A stretch of DNA of 64,000 nucleotides from UBA6107 sp034430175 (GCA_034430175.1 DAOUFI010000032.1:124001-188000), one strand, 5' to 3'; counted from the stretch's first letter, positions 1-8,982 are shown. Translations and numbers: made by a program. The notes: generated by a model not told the origin, from the letters alone.

Positions 1-195
1 TCCACTACCGATCTATTGTATAAATGGACTTTAAGTGGAGCCACAGGCAAGATATATCAAACAGATTGGCAAAAAGAAAGATACTTTACATTCCAGGTTC
101 CCGATGATGGTGAACTCTCAATCCAGGTGAAAATTCGCAACAAAAGCAGCGATTACAGTATTTCCGCGGTTTTTAAGATCAATAAACCTGACTAG
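1..195 (+). CDS. C-terminal end of an SGNH/DltD-like surface protein (5' truncated)
   Basis: Frame 1 is open from the window edge to TAG at 193-195, giving 64 residues. The tail matches the last 60 residues of the next gene in pattern: aromatic-rich strands, a D-D-G turn (VPDDGELSIQV here, LPNDGSFHVNI there) and a YSISA/YQISA ending. I read it as the C-terminal beta-sandwich of a tandem paralogue. The catalytic part lies outside the window, so the SGNH assignment rests only on the paralogy. Confidence 0.6.
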   Translation, partial: STTDLLYKWTLSGATGKIYQTDWQKERYFTFQVPDDGELSIQVKIRNKSSDYSISAVFKINKPD

Positions 196-243
196 CTGTC
201 AACTATTTTGATGCCGGACAATAAAAGATTTGTGGACACATTG

Positions 244-1473
244 ATGAAAAAACACCTACTTCGATTATCAATCTTCCTAATTCTCAGTTCATTCCTTTTC
301 GATATGCTCAACCTGGGGATGAAAAGCCCGAGCGATCGTTGGGAATATTTTTATAATCTTCCCAAAAATTCAGTGGATGTGTTGTTCCTTGGCAACTCTC
401 ATAATTTCACGTCGTTTCAACCGGAGATCATTGATCAGATCATCCCGGTCAATTCTTATGTGCTTGGCGTCAATGCAGAAAATGTGATCATCTCCTATTA
501 TGAACTTAGAGAAGCCCTGAAATATCAGCATCCAAAAGTGGTGGTGCTTGAAACCTACGCACTTGATCTGGATGACTCCGTAAAAAAGGGATACATCTAT
601 GAGTTCCTGGACTCGGGTCCGTGGAGCTTGAATAAGATGGCAATTGCGGCTCGTTATCTCACCCCTGAAACAGCTTATGCTGTTTTTCCAGCCCTGCGCA
701 CCAGGATAGATTGGAATAAGATTTCAACGATCTTTAATCAACTGGATGATCAACTCTCCTCCAAACATCAGGTGATCACCGATCCAATGAATGGAGCAAC
801 CCCAAAAGACAATGTGATCAAGGAAGACGATTATCTGGCCAGCAAAGAGAAGGTGATCAGCAGCAACAAACAACCACAAGCTGATATCGATATCTATCTA
901 CGTAAAATGTATCTACTCTGCAAAGATTATGGCATCAAGCTGGTATTGGTGAAAGTGCCGATAGTTAGTATAACCTCGAGCCAGGTTGATTATTACGCTC
1001 CATACAATATATCGGGTTTTGTAAATGATTACCAAGTGGATACGTTGATCTTTGACAAGAACCAGTTTAACCATATCGATTTTGCCGATTCATCGCACCC
1101 GAGCAGTTTTGGTTCAATAAAAATCTCCATCCAATTAGCCCGGGAACTGGCTCAAATAATGAATCTGCCCGTAGATCAGGATGCGCTCAATTACTTCGAC
1201 ACCTTTGTTTTTACAGATTACAAGCTTACAGAAGACAACGGGCAATACAAGCTAGAACTATTTCCGTCTGATCCAACTGTGCCGCTCAAATATCACTGGT
1301 CAATCAAGGATATAAATACCAAGGAAATCATTTATGATGATGACTGGAGTAATAGACGCACATTTATATTCTCGCTTCCTAATGATGGATCTTTTCATGT
1401 TAATATTAAGGTGATGAACCCTGAAGGTGATTACCAGATTTCCGCGTATTTTTCAGTAGGAGATGAGAATTGA
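244..1473 (+). CDS. SGNH/DltD-like membrane-anchored protein, probable envelope O-acyltransferase or esterase partner
   Basis: About 409 residues. A hydrophobic N-terminal segment (residues 5-22) anchors the protein outside the membrane. It is followed by a GNSH motif (LFLGNSHNF), the place of the SGNH block I, and a late D-x-x-H block (DSSHPSSFG) that would supply the Asp/His of the triad. The Ser of block I would be the S in GNSH. A C-terminal beta-rich domain of about 60 residues repeats the tail of the preceding gene. Downstream genes encode an AMP-forming ligase and an acyl carrier protein, the order expected for a Dlt-like system that loads acyl groups for transfer to a surface polymer. 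The ATG at 244 is chosen because a GGA lies 7 nt before it and the membrane anchor follows directly. ATG 211 is possible. The polymer and acyl group are unknown. Confidence 0.6.
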   Translation: MKKHLLRLSIFLILSSFLFDMLNLGMKSPSDRWEYFYNLPKNSVDVLFLGNSHNFTSFQPEIIDQIIPVNSYVLGVNAENVIISYYELREALKYQHPKVVVLETYALDLDDSVKKGYIYEFLDSGPWSLNKMAIAARYLTPETAYAVFPALRTRIDWNKISTIFNQLDDQLSSKHQVITDPMNGATPKDNVIKEDDYLASKEKVISSNKQPQADIDIYLRKMYLLCKDYGIKLVLVKVPIVSITSSQVDYYAPYNISGFVNDYQVDTLIFDKNQFNHIDFADSSHPSSFGSIKISIQLARELAQIMNLPVDQDALNYFDTFVFTDYKLTEDNGQYKLELFPSDPTVPLKYHWSIKDINTKEIIYDDDWSNRRTFIFSLPNDGSFHVNIKVMNPEGDYQISAYFSVGDEN

Positions 1474-1475
1474 CG

Positions 1476-3080
1476 ATGGCAAAAAATATTGGTTACATGT
1501 GTACCGGAATGCAATGTGAAATGGGCAGAGCCACAAAGGTGGCCATGCGTTTGATCAATCCAGACCTCTCGAGGGTGGATTACACCTTCAAAGATCTTGA
1601 TAGAGAATCCAATAAATTCGCCAACGTGTTGAAAGAATTAGGCGTGCATAAACAAGATAAGGTATTTGTCTTCCTGCCAAAACAAGTGGAAGTTTTCTTT
1701 GCCTTTCTTGGCGCGTTGAAATACGAGGCGATCGCTGGCGTCCTGTTCTCGAACTTTGGCAAGGAAGCTGTTTTTGACCGGCTGCTGGATTCGGGCGCGA
1801 AAGTTCTCGTGACCAAGCAATCCTTCTATGATCGAATTAGCGAAATACTACCCAACCTGCCTGCTTTGGAAAAGATTATCCTGACCGATGTTGAGACGAA
1901 CCAGGACGAAAAAGTGTTGAGCTATGCGGCGCTGACATCCAAGGCCAGTAATGACTTTATGGTACAGGATGTCGATCCCGAAACCCCCTCGGTGTTGCAC
2001 TACACCTCCGGGTCAACGGGGAGGCCGAAGGGTGTGCTCCATGTCCATGGTGGAATAGCGCATCAAATCGACACAATGGATGAAGCCTTCCAGGTTGAAG
2101 AGGATGACATATACTGGTGTACGGCAGATCAAGCCTGGGTAACCGGTGTTTCCTACGGTATCACTGGCCCCTGGGCAAAAGGGATTACGCAGGTACATTT
2201 CACCGGCAAATTCGATGCGGTCGACTGGTTCGAGATCCTCAAGCGCGAAGAGGTTACCATCTGGTACTCGGCGCCAACCGCGCTGCGCATGCTCATTCAG
2301 GACGAAGCGCGTATCATTGGTAAATACGATCTGCCGAAACTGAAGCGAGTATACAGCGTGGGTGAGCCCCTAAACCCGGAAATCCTTTTCTGGGTTCGCA
2401 AGGTGATGCATAAAGAGATTTATGACACCTGGTTCCAGACCGAGACTGGAGGGGTGATGATCTGCAACCGTCCGGGGTTGGAGATCAAGCCGGGTTCCAT
2501 GGGCAAACCATTGAGTGGCATCGAGGCTATCACAGCCGGTGAGAAGGACGAGATCCTTGGGCCGGAACAGATCGGCAGCCTGCGCGTCAGGCGGGGTTGG
2601 TCTTCCATGTTTCGCACTTATCTGAACATGGAAGATGTGTATCAAGAAAAATTCCATGGCGATTATTACGATACCGGCGACCTGGCCAAGGTAGACAGCG
2701 ATGGCTACTTCTGGTTCCTCGGCCGAAACGACGACGTGATTAACACCTCCGGCCACCTTGTGGGACCCTTCGAGGTGGAGAGTGTTTTACTGGCTATGGA
2801 TGAAATCGTAGACGTGGCTGTGATCGGCGCGCCAGATCCCATGCTGTGGGAGAAGATTGTCGCTTTTGTGAAGTTGAAGGAAGGACTGTCCTGGTCGAAA
2901 AGTCTCGAAGTGAAATGCCGGATCGCGGTCTCCAGGCAGGTATCGCCAGTGGCAGTTCCTTCGGAATTTGTTGTTATTGATAAAATTCCAAAGAACCGCA
3001 GTGGTAAGATCATGCGCAGGGTACTCAAGGCGCAATATTTAGGCAAGGATGTTGGTGATATTTCAACAATGGAGGATTAA
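1476..3080 (+). CDS. AMP-forming acyl-CoA/acyl-ACP synthetase (ANL superfamily)
   Basis: About 534 residues, full length for the ANL adenylating superfamily. The P-loop-like A3 motif YTSGSTGRPKG is near residue 179, a GYFWFLGR...DD hinge motif follows, and the C-terminal A10 motif KIPKNRSGKIMRR contains the catalytic lysine. Overall it looks most like acetyl-CoA synthetase-type enzymes acting on a short acid. The gene is directly followed by an acyl carrier protein (2 nt gap), so the likely acceptor is that carrier, as DltA loads DltC; this is inference. It overlaps or abuts the upstream SGNH gene. TTG at 1470, 7 nt after AGGAG, is an alternative start. The substrate cannot be told from the sequence. 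Confidence 0.8.
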   Translation: MAKNIGYMCTGMQCEMGRATKVAMRLINPDLSRVDYTFKDLDRESNKFANVLKELGVHKQDKVFVFLPKQVEVFFAFLGALKYEAIAGVLFSNFGKEAVFDRLLDSGAKVLVTKQSFYDRISEILPNLPALEKIILTDVETNQDEKVLSYAALTSKASNDFMVQDVDPETPSVLHYTSGSTGRPKGVLHVHGGIAHQIDTMDEAFQVEEDDIYWCTADQAWVTGVSYGITGPWAKGITQVHFTGKFDAVDWFEILKREEVTIWYSAPTALRMLIQDEARIIGKYDLPKLKRVYSVGEPLNPEILFWVRKVMHKEIYDTWFQTETGGVMICNRPGLEIKPGSMGKPLSGIEAITAGEKDEILGPEQIGSLRVRRGWSSMFRTYLNMEDVYQEKFHGDYYDTGDLAKVDSDGYFWFLGRNDDVINTSGHLVGPFEVESVLLAMDEIVDVAVIGAPDPMLWEKIVAFVKLKEGLSWSKSLEVKCRIAVSRQVSPVAVPSEFVVIDKIPKNRSGKIMRRVLKAQYLGKDVGDISTMED

Positions 3081-3082
3081 CC

Positions 3083-3325
3083 ATGGCAGTGATTGATGAT
3101 TTGACCACAGTATTTGAAGAAGTTTTCGATCAAAAGAATTTGACCGTTACCAATGAAACGACCTCGAACGATATTGACGGCTGGGATTCAATGTCGCATG
3201 TCACCATGCTAATGGCCGTCGAGGACCATTTTGGCATCGAATTCAAACCGTATGAGATTGCTAACCTGGTCAATGTAGGAGCCCTGGTCTCGCTGATCGA
3301 AAAAAAGTTGGCTGAAAAAGGATAA
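3083..3325 (+). CDS. Acyl carrier protein
   Basis: An 80-residue acidic helical protein with the phosphopantetheine site DGWDSMSH; Ser36 is the attachment residue. A strong GGAGG lies 7 nt before the ATG, and the gap to the ligase stop is 2 nt, so the two are cotranslated. In this setting it is the probable acyl donor for the SGNH proteins upstream and an MBOAT that may lie outside the window, rather than the fatty-acid ACP. Alternatives are a polyketide or nonribosomal carrier, but no synthase is present. Confidence 0.88.
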   Translation: MAVIDDLTTVFEEVFDQKNLTVTNETTSNDIDGWDSMSHVTMLMAVEDHFGIEFKPYEIANLVNVGALVSLIEKKLAEKG

Positions 3326-3394
3326 ACCGCGCAATTCACCTGTTTCTCCGTTTGATTATTTTAAAGGTATGGTTGTGTATGGAAAGCAGAGATT

Positions 3395-4168
3395 ATGAGC
3401 AGAAATCGCATGCCGGTTGTTTTCGTTGGGCACGGAAGCCCAATGAACGCGATCGAGGAGAATGAATTCAGTCTGGCCTGGAAGCAGATGGCAAAAGAAC
3501 TTCCCAGACCGAGTGCGATTTTATGCGTATCAGCTCATTGGGAAACTCCTGATTCGCGGGTGACGGTCATAGAGAAACCAAGAACCATCCATGACTTCTA
3601 TGGATTTCCGCAGGAATTGAATGAAATGCAATACCCAGCGCCCGGTTCGCCGCAACTGGCGGAGCGGGTGATGGAGTTGCTGGCAGACCAATCGGTTTGT
3701 GCTGACAGGAATTGGGGATTGGACCATGGTACCTGGTCGGTACTGACGCGCATGTATCCCACCGCGGATATCCCTGTGGTGCAGTTGAGTCTGGCGCACA
3801 CCCGCGAGGGTCAATATCATTACGATCTCGGATCAAAATTGCTGCCGTTACGCGATGAGGGGATTTTGATCTTGGGGAGCGGTAATGTGGTTCACAACCT
3901 TGGCAGGATTTCCTGGGGTGACGGAGCATATGATTGGGCGATCGAATTTGACGCGAAGGTCAAGGATTGCATCAAGCGTTCCGATCATTCGCCCCTGATT
4001 CGTTTCCAGGAGCAGGGTGAGGCTGCGGCGCTATCGATCAATAGTGCTGAACATTATTTGCCACTCTTATATATTCTCGGGCTTCGACAGGTAGAAGATA
4101 CCTGCCACTTTTATTGCGAAACAGTCTATTTTGGTTCTCTCTCGATGCGCTGCTTGGTGTTGGGCTAG
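3395..4168 (+). CDS. ygiD: DODA-type extradiol aromatic ring-opening dioxygenase (YgiD family)
   Basis: 257 residues, the usual size for the YgiD/4,5-DOPA extradiol dioxygenase family (class III extradiol). The N-terminal GHGSPMNA motif carries the metal-ligand His, SAHW supplies another conserved His, and a late GSGNVVHNL is typical of the family. These enzymes use a non-haem metal and oxygen to cleave catechols, but the physiological substrate of bacterial YgiD is not settled. The gene follows the acyl carrier gene by about 70 nt on the same strand and ends convergently with a 4-nt overlap on the next gene. Its presence shows at least occasional oxygen exposure. Confidence 0.87.
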   Translation: MSRNRMPVVFVGHGSPMNAIEENEFSLAWKQMAKELPRPSAILCVSAHWETPDSRVTVIEKPRTIHDFYGFPQELNEMQYPAPGSPQLAERVMELLADQSVCADRNWGLDHGTWSVLTRMYPTADIPVVQLSLAHTREGQYHYDLGSKLLPLRDEGILILGSGNVVHNLGRISWGDGAYDWAIEFDAKVKDCIKRSDHSPLIRFQEQGEAAALSINSAEHYLPLLYILGLRQVEDTCHFYCETVYFGSLSMRCLVLG

Positions 4169-4602
4169 TTCATAATTACTTTTTCCCATGGCTCGATCTC
4201 ACCGGGGATGATATTGAAGAGTGGATGGGCTGTGGGTTCGTGGATCATTTGGATCAACGGGAGCCTTTCGGGACTGCGTACTGCGATCTTTTGTTTTAGA
4301 TGTTGAAATTCATATTCGATCTGCCCGATTGTCACCAATATTTTTTTTGGCGAATGACCTATCTGGATCTTGGATTCATCGAAATGATAGCCGCGTTTTT
4401 TGGCTTCCAGCAAGACATGCTCAAGGTAATAGTCGATCGCAGTGATGGGCTCCGGGTGTTTTTGAAATCGTACGAGCTGGGGGTGATGCGTGTATCCCTT
4501 TGTTTGACCCAAAAGCACAGCTTTGGCTAACAGACCTTCACGCCAGACGGCTACAAGCCCCTTGACGTCCAAATAGGAAGGCGACAGCGACCAAAGTCTC
4601 AC
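4165..4602 (-). CDS. Pyrimidine dimer DNA glycosylase/endonuclease V-type protein
   Basis: 145 residues starting at a GTG. The N-terminal pattern MRLWSLSPSYLD...LVAVWREGLLA followed by GQTKGYTHHPQL is the signature of the cellular family annotated as pyrimidine dimer DNA glycosylase (Pyr_excise-like, related to T4 endonuclease V). The predicted role is excision of UV-induced pyrimidine dimers with AP-lyase activity. The gene is convergent with the dioxygenase and follows the GGDEF gene by 4 nt on the same strand, so it is probably cotranscribed with it. The assignment is by overall pattern; the catalytic residue was not verified. Confidence 0.75.
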   Translation of the reverse strand: MRLWSLSPSYLDVKGLVAVWREGLLAKAVLLGQTKGYTHHPQLVRFQKHPEPITAIDYYLEHVLLEAKKRGYHFDESKIQIGHSPKKILVTIGQIEYEFQHLKQKIAVRSPERLPLIQMIHEPTAHPLFNIIPGEIEPWEKVIMN

Positions 4603-4606
4603 CGTA

Positions 4607-6220
4607 TTACCATTGCGAGATTGGTTTCATGGTTGCTTTTACGATGGCATCTCTGCCCTTCTCTTTAGCTTCGTACATTGCCTGATCGGCCGCGCTGATC
4701 AATTCCTTGATCGTGCTTCCATTTTCCGGATAAAACGCGATTCCGATGGATACTGAGGTGAAGATTTTGGATTGATGATTTTCTATTTTGATATTCTTAA
4801 TTCCAAGACGGATCTCTTCTGCTTTTGCCAGAGCAATTTCCTGTGGCATTCCCAGAAAACTGAGCAAGATTTCATCCCCGCCGAAACGACAGGCAAAGTC
4901 ATCTTTACGAATGGAACTACGAATGAATTTACCGTATTCCTGCAGGAGGTAATTACCGGTTTGATGGCCAAAAACATCGTTGACTCGCTTAAAGTGATCG
5001 ATATCCATCACGATGAGGCAGAAGGTCTGGTTTTCTCGCTTACATTTCTCCAGAAGATCGTCCAAAATTTCATCCATGCCGCGAAAGTTGAATAATCCTG
5101 TCAAGGGGTCGTGCAAAGCCTGATCTCGTAATTGTTCTTGAAGGCCATTGATCTTTTTAAGTTGAATTTTTAAATCCCGGTTTGCTTTACTGAGATTGAT
5201 CTCTGCCTCTTTTTGCTGGGTAACGTCGCGAAGGATGAGCAAACTACCAGGACTGTTTGTGGCGTTGGCTGCTAGTGGCGCGCTTCTCAAGTCGAGATAC
5301 CTGGTCTTAGGTTTTTTGAGTGTAAGATCGTAGGGAGTCCGATTGCTCAACAATCGATCCAGGTCAATTTCCCTGGGCAAAATATCACACAAATCCTTCC
5401 CAATGAAAGCGCCACCTGAAAGAGCCAGTAAATCGATAGCGTTCTGGTTGATCTTGACGATCCTTCTTCTCCAATCGACTACGATCATGCCGTCCTGCAG
5501 ATGTTGGACCACGTTATCATTGGCGACCGGTACCAGATCGAGTAAACGGTAGTGGATAAAACCAAACGCCAGAATGATGTTAGTCATCAAAAAACCAAAG
5601 ATCGAGATATCCATCCCGCGTACTGGCTCGATATTGAAGACATACATAAAACCCGTAATGATCGGGAAGATGAAAGCGATCAGGATGGCAATCAATTGCG
5701 ATCGGAAAGGGGGTTGGTTGCGTGGGATCGCTCGGATGAGTAAGGCCATACCAAACGCAACCAGGAAGTAAATATAAATGATATTGACATAGAAAAGAAT
5801 GCCGTGACCATACGAAAGGATATTATATTGGATCGCTCCCCAGGCAAACCATGTCCACAAAAGGTGATGGTGGTTGTTTGTCCAGGCGCCTACCAGCACA
5901 ATGACCGGGATGATCATTAGCACGATGATTGTCCGCAGGTTGACCTTTTCTTGTGTTGTATACGCCACCAGGAATAGATATAGAAGGGGTGTTACAAATA
6001 CTAATCCGATATATGAAAATTGCGACCAAAAGATCTTGTTGACGATGATCTTGTTTTCTGCTTCGATCAATAATCCAATATCCCAGATTGCCAGACCGAC
6101 GAGATGTAGAACGAAAAAATTACCCCCGTATGTTTTTCTTCGCGGCCAGGCGAGAAGGAATAGTGCCGTGGCGCAAAAGAAAATTATGATGTAGACGATT
6201 GCATGCGGTTGCAGGTTCAT
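4607..6220 (-). CDS. Membrane diguanylate cyclase (7TM sensor - PAS - GGDEF)
   Basis: 537 residues. Residues 1-230 contain about seven hydrophobic helices, as in the 7TM sensor found at the N terminus of some histidine kinases. A PAS domain follows (VDWRRRIVKINQNAIDLLALSGG), then a short coiled linker, then a GGDEF domain with HDPLTGLFN at the start and the active site FGGDEILLSF. The second Gly-Gly-Asp-Glu is intact, so cyclase activity producing c-di-GMP is likely. No upstream RxxD inhibitory site is obvious. A second cyclase (37326-38315) and an HD-GYP phosphodiesterase (33581-34744) lie in the same window. Confidence 0.88.
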   Translation of the reverse strand: MNLQPHAIVYIIIFFCATALFLLAWPRRKTYGGNFFVLHLVGLAIWDIGLLIEAENKIIVNKIFWSQFSYIGLVFVTPLLYLFLVAYTTQEKVNLRTIIVLMIIPVIVLVGAWTNNHHHLLWTWFAWGAIQYNILSYGHGILFYVNIIYIYFLVAFGMALLIRAIPRNQPPFRSQLIAILIAFIFPIITGFMYVFNIEPVRGMDISIFGFLMTNIILAFGFIHYRLLDLVPVANDNVVQHLQDGMIVVDWRRRIVKINQNAIDLLALSGGAFIGKDLCDILPREIDLDRLLSNRTPYDLTLKKPKTRYLDLRSAPLAANATNSPGSLLILRDVTQQKEAEINLSKANRDLKIQLKKINGLQEQLRDQALHDPLTGLFNFRGMDEILDDLLEKCKRENQTFCLIVMDIDHFKRVNDVFGHQTGNYLLQEYGKFIRSSIRKDDFACRFGGDEILLSFLGMPQEIALAKAEEIRLGIKNIKIENHQSKIFTSVSIGIAFYPENGSTIKELISAADQAMYEAKEKGRDAIVKATMKPISQW

Positions 6221-6319
6221 ATGTAAGTCTTAATCTGCCTCATCTGCATCAGGATGATATTCAGACTCTTTTAGTTTACAAATCCTTTTATCCAAAGTCA
6301 ATTGTGTATTTCGAGAGGT

Positions 6320-6940
6320 CTATATTGTTTTGGTTAATTTTCCGATTCCAAATCCGCCAAACGCGAAAATGGCCGAACCCAAAAATACAGGAATCGCTGT
6401 TGTCCAGATATAGCGCAGAATGGGGACTTTGTAGACGCCGGCTAACACACTGACCACTTTGGGTCCATACCCAGGGATCATCCGGGCACCGATCAGAAAT
6501 AACGGAGATTCGACTTTCATTTTGCCAAGCCCAAACGGGAGTTTGTCTTTCTTCTCTATAAAATTCGTGGCTGAGCCGATATGCGTACCCAGATAATATT
6601 CCACCAGCGCCGAAAGGGTATTGCCAAGCCCAGCGATCAGTGTCGCATAAAATGGGCCAAAAAGGGCGCCAATGAACAATGTAAATGGTTCTGATGGGAT
6701 CAGGGTCATCCCCATAAGCGCGTAAAAAATGATGCTAATGACGATCCCCCAAGCTCCAGCCGAGCTGATAAAGTCTTTTATCCGTGCCAGGTCAGTGGTG
6801 AAAAACACTCCCACCAGAATCATGATCAAGACAGAGAAAACGAGTATTGAGATCGATTGGTTGCGGCGATTCTTTCTGGTTTCATCGTCAACGGGAGGTT
6901 GTTGCTTGTTTTTTTGTTGTATCTTCGGTTCGTTGGTCAT
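6320..6940 (-). CDS. VTT/SNARE-associated (TVP38/DedA-like) membrane protein
   Basis: 206 residues: a charged cytoplasmic N terminus of about 30 residues, one membrane helix, then the VTT core with the family features MTLIPSEPFTLFIGALFGP and a later ARMIPGYGPKVVSVLAG. DedA/TVP38 relatives are lipid scramblases or transporters in membranes. The gene has a leaderless promoter (see 6941-6975) and is divergent from the ChrB-like gene. Nothing indicates a specific substrate. Confidence 0.83.
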   Translation of the reverse strand: MTNEPKIQQKNKQQPPVDDETRKNRRNQSISILVFSVLIMILVGVFFTTDLARIKDFISSAGAWGIVISIIFYALMGMTLIPSEPFTLFIGALFGPFYATLIAGLGNTLSALVEYYLGTHIGSATNFIEKKDKLPFGLGKMKVESPLFLIGARMIPGYGPKVVSVLAGVYKVPILRYIWTTAIPVFLGSAIFAFGGFGIGKLTKTI

Positions 6941-6975
6941 TGGGTGAGTATAGCTGAGAATTTTTACCGTGTGAA
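6941..6975 (-). promoter_or_regulatory. Leaderless promoter of the VTT gene
   Basis: Reading the minus strand, -35 TTCACA (6975-6970) is followed by 17 nt, then -10 TATACT (6952-6947), then 6 nt and the ATG at 6940. Transcription would begin at or within a base or two of the start codon. No Shine-Dalgarno sequence exists before the ATG, consistent with leaderless translation. The call is from matching consensus only. Confidence 0.6.
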
Positions 6976-7008
6976 GGAAGAAAAAGTATCAAAAGCTCTC
7001 AATAATCC

Positions 7009-7064
7009 ATGTAACAGGTGTTGCAAAAAAGAAATTTCATTGATAAAATGTAACAAGTGTTGCA
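7009..7064 (+). promoter_or_regulatory. Promoter with two copies of a 16-bp operator-like dyad
   Basis: The 17-bp sequence ATGTAACARGTGTTGCA occurs at 7009-7025 and again at 7048-7064, 39 bp apart. Each is a near-palindrome, TGTAACA-N2-TGTTGCA with one mismatch. Between and overlapping them is a promoter: -35 TTGCAA at 7021-7026, 17-bp spacer, -10 TAAAAT at 7044-7049. One dyad overlaps the -35 and the other the -10/start region, the geometry of a repressed promoter. The regulator could be the ChrB-like protein itself. Confidence 0.65.
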
Positions 7065-7065
7065 T

Positions 7066-7689
7066 ATGAAACCCATGGAATATAAATGGTTGCTTTTTTG
7101 TCCTCAACTTCCGGCGAACCCGTCCAGTCCACGGGTGACCGTTTGGCGGCGCATGCATTCAGCCGGTTCGATCGGATTGGATAATGGGTTGTGGCTGCTT
7201 CCCTACTCCGACTCAGCTGTTGAACTTGTCCAGGAAATGAAAGACTACGTCAAAACCCAGGGGGGAACGAGCAAAACTTTCCTGACCCGCGAGTTCGACA
7301 GCGAAACCGAAAACGAGATCATGGAACGTTTTCGTCAGGACCGCGAAGAAGCGTACGCCGAATTTAAGGAACAGTGTGCTGATTTCGTGGTTGAGATCGA
7401 TAAAGAGACAAGACGCAAGAATTTCAGTTTCGCCGAATTTGAAGAAAATGAGCAGGACCTGGTCAAATTGGAAACCTGGATGGGAAAGTTAAAAGAACGA
7501 GATTTTCTGGGTGGCACTCATGCTGAAGAAGCCGCCGAGTGGCTGGAAAAATGCCGCCAAGTGTTTCAGACTTTTACAGCGGAAGTTTATTCGAACGAAA
7601 ACTTCGATCACGAAAGTAACATGCAGTTCGACCCCGGGTTGATTCCGCGACCGAGCGCTAAAGATCCGAAGAAAACACCAAAAAAATAG
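7066..7689 (+). CDS. ChrB N-terminal-domain protein (chromate-resistance-type regulator-like)
   Basis: About 207 residues. The N-terminal part (KWLLFCPQLPANPSSPRVTVWRR...GLDNGLWLLPYSD) matches the pattern of the ChrB N-terminal domain, a small domain found in regulators of chromate resistance. The rest is acidic and helical, with no second ChrB domain, so the protein is short compared with full ChrB. The next gene is an MFS transporter 26 nt downstream, probably cotranscribed. ATG 7066 and ATG 7075 are both possible starts; the mRNA leader is only about 10 nt. Whether the transported substrate is chromate is unknown, since no ChrA is present. Confidence 0.7.
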   Translation: MKPMEYKWLLFCPQLPANPSSPRVTVWRRMHSAGSIGLDNGLWLLPYSDSAVELVQEMKDYVKTQGGTSKTFLTREFDSETENEIMERFRQDREEAYAEFKEQCADFVVEIDKETRRKNFSFAEFEENEQDLVKLETWMGKLKERDFLGGTHAEEAAEWLEKCRQVFQTFTAEVYSNENFDHESNMQFDPGLIPRPSAKDPKKTPKK

Positions 7690-7715
7690 CATATTGGTAC
7701 AAGGAGAAATCATTT

Positions 7716-8963
7716 ATGGCAGACGACATCGAGAAACCGACGACAATGGAACGGGTGAAGAAATTACCCCGCAATGTTTGGGCAGTGGGTTTCACCAGTT
7801 TTTTCATGGACGTGTCCAGCGAGATGGTGGTAAATATCATTCCATTGTTTCTGTCGAATGTATTGGGTATCAAGACGAATATCATTGGCTTGATTGAAGG
7901 GATCGCCGAGGCAACATCAAGTGTTTTAAAGCTGTTTTCGGGATGGCTTTCTGATAAATTGGGCCAACGTAAATGGTTGGCTGTGATTGGTTATGGCCTT
8001 TCTGCGATCGTCAAACCATTCTTTTATATCGCCAATAGCTGGGGGCTCATTGCTGGTGTTCGTTGGGCAGATCGGGTGGGAAAGGGCATCCGTACCGCAC
8101 CCCGCGACGCTCTTGTGGCTGATTCAGTCACGGCTGATTCTCGCGGCGTAGCGTTTGGTGTCCATCGCGCTATGGATACCGCAGGAGCAGTTTTTGGTGT
8201 TGGCATTGCGGCTCTGGCAGTTTGGCTGGGTCAAAAGAACACCAGTTTGCTCACGAGGGATACATTTAAAGTCATTGTCTTGATCAGCTTGCTGCCGGCT
8301 TTTTTAGCAGTGCTTTCGCTTGTGGTTGGCGCCAAAGACGTCGAAATCAAAGGACAACGGACTGCGCCGAAATTCTCTCTTAAAGGGATGGGCACTCCCT
8401 TCATCATCTTTCTGGTCATTGTCAGCATCTTCACCTTGGGGAATTCATCGGATGCCTTCCTTACCCTGCGCGCGCAAAACCTGGGCGTCTCTGTCCTGGG
8501 GATACTGATCATGTTGCTTGTTTTCAACCTGGTGTATTCGATCATTTCCACCCCGGCAGGAAATCTCTCTGACCGGATCGGCCGGCGCAGGTTAATCATC
8601 AGCGGCTGGTTGGTTTACGCTGTGATTTATCTCGGATTTGCTTTCGCCACCCGAGCCTGGCATATCTGGCTGCTTTACGTCGCATATGGCGTCTATTATG
8701 GCATGGCCTATGGCAGCGCCAATGCCATGGTGGCCGACCTGGTCCCAGAGAACCTGCGCGGGACGGCATACGGAACTTATAACGCTGTCATCGGTCTTTT
8801 AGCTTTCCCAGCCTCTTTCATTGCTGGTGTGTTGTGGGAAGGGATTCCCAGCCTGGGTTGGAACGGTTTTGGTCCTTCGGCACCTTTCTTCTTCGGCGGG
8901 AGCCTGGCATTGATCGCTGCTTTTCTGATGATCGTGTGGATGCCAAAAACACAGAAGCAATAA
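7716..8963 (+). CDS. MFS transporter
   Basis: 415 residues with about 12 membrane helices in two halves. The loop 2-3 motif appears as GWLSDKLGQRKWLAVIGY and its second-half counterpart as GNLSDRIGRRRLIISGW. AAGGAGA stands 10 nt before the ATG. It follows the ChrB-like gene and shares its operator-bearing promoter, which suggests an inducible exporter. The substrate is not predictable from the sequence. Confidence 0.85.
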   Translation: MADDIEKPTTMERVKKLPRNVWAVGFTSFFMDVSSEMVVNIIPLFLSNVLGIKTNIIGLIEGIAEATSSVLKLFSGWLSDKLGQRKWLAVIGYGLSAIVKPFFYIANSWGLIAGVRWADRVGKGIRTAPRDALVADSVTADSRGVAFGVHRAMDTAGAVFGVGIAALAVWLGQKNTSLLTRDTFKVIVLISLLPAFLAVLSLVVGAKDVEIKGQRTAPKFSLKGMGTPFIIFLVIVSIFTLGNSSDAFLTLRAQNLGVSVLGILIMLLVFNLVYSIISTPAGNLSDRIGRRRLIISGWLVYAVIYLGFAFATRAWHIWLLYVAYGVYYGMAYGSANAMVADLVPENLRGTAYGTYNAVIGLLAFPASFIAGVLWEGIPSLGWNGFGPSAPFFFGGSLALIAAFLMIVWMPKTQKQ

Positions 8964-8982
8964 AGTCATTCTTCTTAAGAGG

